Shown in pieces: positions 60,267-64,000 of a stretch of DNA of 64,000 nucleotides. Position 1 is the stretch's first letter, and every line of letters begins with the position of its first letter. The translations under genes were made by a program, and so were the position numbers. Below the pieces are notes generated by a model. The model ran no database searches and was not told where the DNA came from. It was given only the letters and a program-made list of their open reading frames with translations. The DNA lies in contig NZ_BATP01000047.1 in the NCBI RefSeq assembly GCF_000739615.1, positions 62,001 to 126,000 on the forward strand, given 5' to 3'. The DNA comes from Haloferula sp. BvORR071 (GTDB lineage: Bacteria > Verrucomicrobiota > Verrucomicrobiia > Verrucomicrobiales > Akkermansiaceae).

Positions 60267-61361
60267 TCACGGCGTGATCGCCACGCGGCGGCCCGGGCTC
60301 GAGGTCGCGGTCTCGAAGGCCTGAGTGATCTCAGCGAGGGGAAAGCTGCTGCCGCCGAGTGAGTGGAAGGGGAAGCGGCTGCCAGCCTTGGCCAGGAAGT
60401 CGACGGCGCTGACCAGATCCTGCGGGGCGTAGTTGTGCAGCCCGCGGATCGTGAGCATCCGGCGGACGAGTTCATTCGGATCGATCGCGACGCTCCCACC
60501 CGGAGTGGTGGTCCCGGCGATGACTGCGATGCCGCCGGTGCGGGTGGCGGCGAGCGCTGCGGATACAGCGGCGGAGGAGCCGGAGAATTCCATGGTGAGA
60601 TCGGCGCCGCGGCCATTTGTCAGGTCTCGCAAGTCGGAGAGCAGGTCGGCAGGTTCGCAGAAGAGATCCGACCCGAAGCTGCGTGAGGCGTCGGCGCGAG
60701 TGGGATCAAGGTCGCAGGTGATGACCTCCGCGGCACCGAGTTCACGCGCCATGGCGACCGCGGTGAGGCCGAGCACGCCGCAGCCGAGGATGCTCACGCT
60801 GGCACCTTCGATCGGTCCGGCGAGGCGGAAGGCCGCGGCGACGGTGGCGACGGCGCAGTTTGCGGGTGCGGCCAGGGAGTCGCTGAGCTCGTCGGGCAGT
60901 TTCACGATGCCGGTGCCGCGGGTCAGCAGGCAGCACTCGGCGAAGCCACCGCTGAACTCACGGCCGGCGGCGATGGCGCTGTGGCCGTACTTGAAGAGCT
61001 GCTCGCATTTCTGTGGCAGGGCGCGGCGGCAGAAGAAGCACTCGCCGCAGGAGGCCGCGAGGGTCCAGGTGATGCGGTCGCCTTCGCGCAGTGGCTCGCC
61101 GCGCAGATCGAATCGCAAGGTGTTAGGCCCGAAGGCGACGATGCGGCCGACGATCTCATGACCGAGGATGCAGGGCACCGGTTCCTGACGACGGCCATGC
61201 CAAGTGTGCAGATCGCTGCCGCAGATGGTGCTGCAGGTGATGTCCACCAAGACCTCACCGGGGCCGGGAGCCGGCACGGGGAAAGTCTCGAGTTGGAAGG
61301 GATGGCCGTGGCCTGAAAAGACAGCCGCCAAGGCGCGGCCGCCGCTGCGTTCGGTATTCAT
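60267..61361 (-). CDS. Zinc-dependent alcohol dehydrogenase (MDR), phosphonate-type candidate
   Basis: The 364-residue protein is a medium-chain zinc dehydrogenase: catalytic zinc in STICGSDLHTWHG and LGHEIVGRIV, a structural zinc in CGECFFCRRALPQKC, and the nucleotide loop SILGCGVLGLTAVAMARELGA. Its layout recalls the dehydrogenases placed with phosphonate catabolism (HpnZ-like), but the substrate is unproven. It overlaps the MFS gene upstream by four bases and is encoded just past tRNA-Lys on the opposite strand. Confidence 0.82.
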   Translation of the reverse strand: MNTERSGGRALAAVFSGHGHPFQLETFPVPAPGPGEVLVDITCSTICGSDLHTWHGRRQEPVPCILGHEIVGRIVAFGPNTLRFDLRGEPLREGDRITWTLAASCGECFFCRRALPQKCEQLFKYGHSAIAAGREFSGGFAECCLLTRGTGIVKLPDELSDSLAAPANCAVATVAAAFRLAGPIEGASVSILGCGVLGLTAVAMARELGAAEVITCDLDPTRADASRSFGSDLFCEPADLLSDLRDLTNGRGADLTMEFSGSSAAVSAALAATRTGGIAVIAGTTTPGGSVAIDPNELVRRMLTIRGLHNYAPQDLVSAVDFLAKAGSRFPFHSLGGSSFPLAEITQAFETATSSPGRRVAITP

Positions 61362-62605
61362 GCAGTTTTGCGGATAAAGGACATCATGGTGGCACCCAGG
61401 ACGCAGGCGACCGCCACCACGCGGAAGACCATGTGGGTCGAGTGCTGGCTCTCGATCAGGTGGCCGATCAACGGTTCACCAAGGCCGGCGAAGAGATAGG
61501 CGAAGAAATTCATCATCCCCGTGCCGGTGCCCGCCAGGCGCTTGCCGAGGAGGTCAGGGCACAGCGCCCAGAAGGCCGACTGCGGGCCATACACGAAGAA
61601 TCCTGTTAGAAAGAGCAGCGGCAGCGCCAGCATCGAGCTGCGGTCGAGCATGACCATTCCACCCGCGCAGAAGGCCGCGATGGCGAGGAAGATCACCACC
61701 GGTGTGGCGCGCTTTCCGTCGAAGACGCGATCCGAGATCCAGCCGGCGGAGACCGCACCAATCGCCATGCCGACTGGTAGGGCGACCGCCACCCACTTCT
61801 GCGGCGAGTTCTTCCAGTCGTCGCCCAGGAAATGCACTGGCACCCACACCAGCAGTCCGTAGCGGGCGAGATTCTGGAAGCCAATGGCCACGCAGCCGAA
61901 GAGGAAGGGCACGCAGGTGAAGCCGACCTTGTAGCGTTCCCACCAGGTGAGATCGCGCTCGGGATGGATATTCTCCCCGGCGCTGTCCGCTTCATCCAGC
62001 AGGTCTTCGTAGCCCGCTTGTGAGGGCCGCTCGCGGACCACCAGCCAGAAGACGAAACAGCCTAACAGCATCAGCACCACCGGTCCGCGGAAGATCCAGC
62101 GCCAGCCGAAGTCCACGATCGTCGCGGCCATCACGTAGGTCACCACCGATGACATCCCGGCGGCGAAGACATACCAGCCATAGACGCGGCCGCGGTGTTG
62201 CTTGTCCCACCAGTTCGAGAGGATGCGGCTGCCCGGCGCCCAGCCCATCGATTGCACGAAGCCATTGCCCGCCCATGGCACCATCACTCCGGCCAGGCCA
62301 CCGGCGAAGCTGGTGATCCAGTTCATGATGAAGGACAGCATCCCGCCGAGCGACATCAGCGTCCGGCCGCCGAAGCGGTCGGCGAGCTGGCCGTTGATCG
62401 CTTGGCCGATCGCATAGGACCAGAGCAGGGCGCTGCTGCACCAGCCCAGCTGGGCCTTCGTGAGGTGTAATTCCTCCGCCATGCCGGGGATGGCGAAGCC
62501 GAAATTCTGGCGGCCCGTGTAGTAGAAGAGGTAGCAGAACATCACCGACAGGAGGGTCTTCACCCGCGCGGTCGCGAAGCTGCTAGTGGGTTGGCTTTCA
62601 GTCAT
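61358..62605 (-). CDS. MFS organophosphate:phosphate antiporter-like transporter
   Basis: The 415-residue protein has about 12 spans and the OPA-type features: FCYLFYYTGRQNFGFAIPGM, LGWCSSALLWSYAIGQAING, QLADRFGGRTLMSLGG, and QSMGWAPGSRILSNWWDKQH, close to the GlpT/UhpT pattern. It should import an organic phosphate, phosphonate or similar anion in exchange for phosphate. Its last codons overlap the dehydrogenase start, so they form one operon. The start at 62605 begins MTESQPTSS. It diverges from the cytochrome gene by 131 bases. Confidence 0.85.
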   Translation of the reverse strand: MTESQPTSSFATARVKTLLSVMFCYLFYYTGRQNFGFAIPGMAEELHLTKAQLGWCSSALLWSYAIGQAINGQLADRFGGRTLMSLGGMLSFIMNWITSFAGGLAGVMVPWAGNGFVQSMGWAPGSRILSNWWDKQHRGRVYGWYVFAAGMSSVVTYVMAATIVDFGWRWIFRGPVVLMLLGCFVFWLVVRERPSQAGYEDLLDEADSAGENIHPERDLTWWERYKVGFTCVPFLFGCVAIGFQNLARYGLLVWVPVHFLGDDWKNSPQKWVAVALPVGMAIGAVSAGWISDRVFDGKRATPVVIFLAIAAFCAGGMVMLDRSSMLALPLLFLTGFFVYGPQSAFWALCPDLLGKRLAGTGTGMMNFFAYLFAGLGEPLIGHLIESQHSTHMVFRVVAVACVLGATMMSFIRKTA

Positions 62606-62736
62606 GGTCGGAGGACCGGCGGACTGCCGGAAGGACTAGCTCCGCAGGAAACGCCGACCAAGCCAAAAGTTTCCCTGAAACGATTTTGTTGCTTTATGAG
62701 AAACTTCGGGTATTTCCGCTTTTGTAAGTCGCCGCC

Positions 62737-64000
62737 ATGCCTGTGTTCCCACTCGTTTCCCGGCTCTTGGCCACCGCGCTCTGCGTGGCTGGGGCGGCCG
62801 TGGCTGCGGAGGATGCGATGCAGCAAGCGGCTTTGGCTGCGGTGGGGCGTGATCTGTTTCTCGACAAGAGCTTGTCGAATCCGCCGGGTGTAGGCTGCGC
62901 GAGTTGCCATGTGCCGGAGGCGGCTTTCGCGGATCCGCGGCCGGTGTCGCCGGGTGCAGTCGCAGGCAGCATGGGGCGCCGGAATGCACCGAGCCTGATG
63001 TATGCCGCCCTGATCCCGAACATCGACCAGGAGGACATGCTCCGTGAGGACGGCACCCAGGAGTGGGTCTGGCAAGGTGGCCTCTTCCAGGATGGCAGTG
63101 CCCGCACCCTGCACGAGCAGGTCCAGCGGCCCTTCTTCGAGCATGCGGAGATGAATGTCGGCAGCGAGGCCGAGTTGGCGGCGAAGCTGCGGAAGTCGGC
63201 CTATGCCGAAAGGCTGAAGTTCGGGATGAAGGATCAGGAGTGGGCGGACGATGCAAAGTTGGCCCAGCGTTCCTACCGTGCTTTGGTCGAGTTTCTGAAG
63301 GAGCCGATGTTCCGGCCCTTCGATGCCCGGATCGATGAGTATCTCGCCGGGGATGAGAAGGTTCTAACCGATCAAGAAAAGCGCGGTCTGGTGGTCTTCA
63401 AGGAACGCGGCAAGTGTGCGGACTGCCACTTCCTGCAAGCGACTTCCTGGCCGAAGCTGCTGCTGAGTGATTTCGGCTACGACAATCTCGGAGCGCCCTC
63501 ACGGGGCGAGAAAGATCCAGGCTTGGGTGGGCACACGCTGGTGGAAGGGGAGATCGGTCAATTCCGCGCGCCGAGCCTGCGCAATGTCGCACTCACCGCG
63601 CCCTACTTCCACAATGGCTCGATCGCCACGCTGCGCGAAGTGATGGAGTTCTACAATCGCCGCGACCTGGATCCGGAGCGCTGGGGCAAGACCGATTTCC
63701 CGGAGACGGTGAATCACAGCGACCTCGGCAATCTGGGGCTCAGCGATGCGGAGATCAGCGACCTGACCGCGCTGATGGATGCCTTCACCGATCGCAGCCT
63801 CTTGCAGATGCGGGAGCGCGGTGAGAGCTTCCCCGCAGCAGTGCCGGGCACGCCGGACTCGTGGAAGATGCGAGCTTATTTTCCCGATTGGAACTATGCC
63901 GCGCCGATGATGCCGCCGCATGAGCCCTACCGAGGGAAGTGGTTGAGGATGGGGGAGCGGGGAGATGAAGGTGGGCGGAGTGGAGTGAAGAACGATCCCC
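62737..64000 (+). CDS. Di-haem cytochrome c peroxidase family protein (3' end outside)
   Basis: The frame is open from the ATG at 62737 to the window end with no stop, more than 421 residues. It has a signal peptide (MPVFPLVSRLLATALCVAGA) and two haem-binding motifs, CASCH near residue 52 and CADCH near 228, the pattern of bacterial cytochrome c peroxidases/MauG. Other family segments are GRDLFLDKSLS, MGRRNAPSLMYAAL, LRNVALTAPYFHNGSIATL and LGLSDAEISDLTALMDAF. It would reduce peroxide or oxidise a protein residue in the periplasm. The haem ligand Met/His in the C-terminal part should be checked once the rest is available. Confidence 0.9.
   Translation, partial: MPVFPLVSRLLATALCVAGAAVAAEDAMQQAALAAVGRDLFLDKSLSNPPGVGCASCHVPEAAFADPRPVSPGAVAGSMGRRNAPSLMYAALIPNIDQEDMLREDGTQEWVWQGGLFQDGSARTLHEQVQRPFFEHAEMNVGSEAELAAKLRKSAYAERLKFGMKDQEWADDAKLAQRSYRALVEFLKEPMFRPFDARIDEYLAGDEKVLTDQEKRGLVVFKERGKCADCHFLQATSWPKLLLSDFGYDNLGAPSRGEKDPGLGGHTLVEGEIGQFRAPSLRNVALTAPYFHNGSIATLREVMEFYNRRDLDPERWGKTDFPETVNHSDLGNLGLSDAEISDLTALMDAFTDRSLLQMRERGESFPAAVPGTPDSWKMRAYFPDWNYAAPMMPPHEPYRGKWLRMGERGDEGGRSGVKNDP

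Overview
The window is a GC-rich chromosomal segment that looks like a Verrucomicrobiota genome, most likely a Luteolibacter/Haloferula-type member of the Verrucomicrobiales. This placement is inferred from three things: two PEP-CTERM proteins, ECF-type sigma factors fused to a membrane anchor and a long C-terminal domain, and many small palindromic repeats between genes. No ribosomal RNA was available to confirm it. There are about 60 protein genes and two tRNA genes (Arg-UCU and Lys-UUU). I see no CRISPR array, prophage or plasmid functions. Both window ends cut through genes.

Layout. 1-9.9 kb: a gene fragment, a TPR-like protein, a large DExH helicase, a secreted nuclease-like protein with cadherin-like repeats, a Wzz-like membrane protein, a spermidine-synthase-like protein, a first sigma factor fusion and a zinc-ribbon protein. 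9.9-17.7 kb: a heparan-acetyltransferase-like membrane protein, a PEP-CTERM protein, a membrane SpoIIE/RsbU-type phosphatase, and a second sigma fusion translationally coupled to a membrane-anchored helical protein. 17.8-22.5 kb: pgk and tpiA, a frameshifted YiiX-like peptidase, a MauE/DoxX protein and a secreted glycoside hydrolase. 22.5-33 kb is accessory in character: a GH31 glucosidase, an SGNH esterase, tspO, tandem duplicated membrane genes, an L,D-transpeptidase and a VanW-glycosyltransferase-like fusion, among several repeat families. 34-43 kb: mtnP, a Tat/lipoprotein deacetylase, a dynamin-like GTPase, an EF-hand protein, cdsA-dxr and an MsbA-like ABC exporter. 43.2-44.1 kb is a RAYT transposase (Y1/HUH) enclosed by three copies of its own REP-like palindrome. 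44.2-53.8 kb: an AIM24 protein, cdd with small membrane proteins, an HU-like protein, a chorismate-binding enzyme, a secreted trypsin-like protease and a GNAT. 53.8-57.8 kb: nusA-infB-rbfA. 57.9-64 kb: a DUF1080-like lipoprotein, a HAD hydrolase, tRNA-Lys, an alcohol dehydrogenase/MFS operon and a di-haem cytochrome c peroxidase that runs off the end.

How the parts may work together. The core is housekeeping: glycolysis, translation initiation, isoprenoid and phospholipid precursors, methylthioadenosine salvage. Around it lies an envelope and polymer-degrading set: GH31, the GH128-like hydrolase, an SGNH esterase, a deacetylase and an L,D-transpeptidase. The most interesting structures are the RAYT/REP locus at 43.2-44.1 kb, with an orphan REP-like pair at 22.6-22.8 kb; a second dispersed palindrome, one copy of which encodes part of the signal peptide of the L,D-transpeptidase; a third composite repeat whose copies bracket the SGNH-tspO segment; and the pair of membrane-tethered sigma factors, which share a short upstream motif and flank a stress-type phosphatase.
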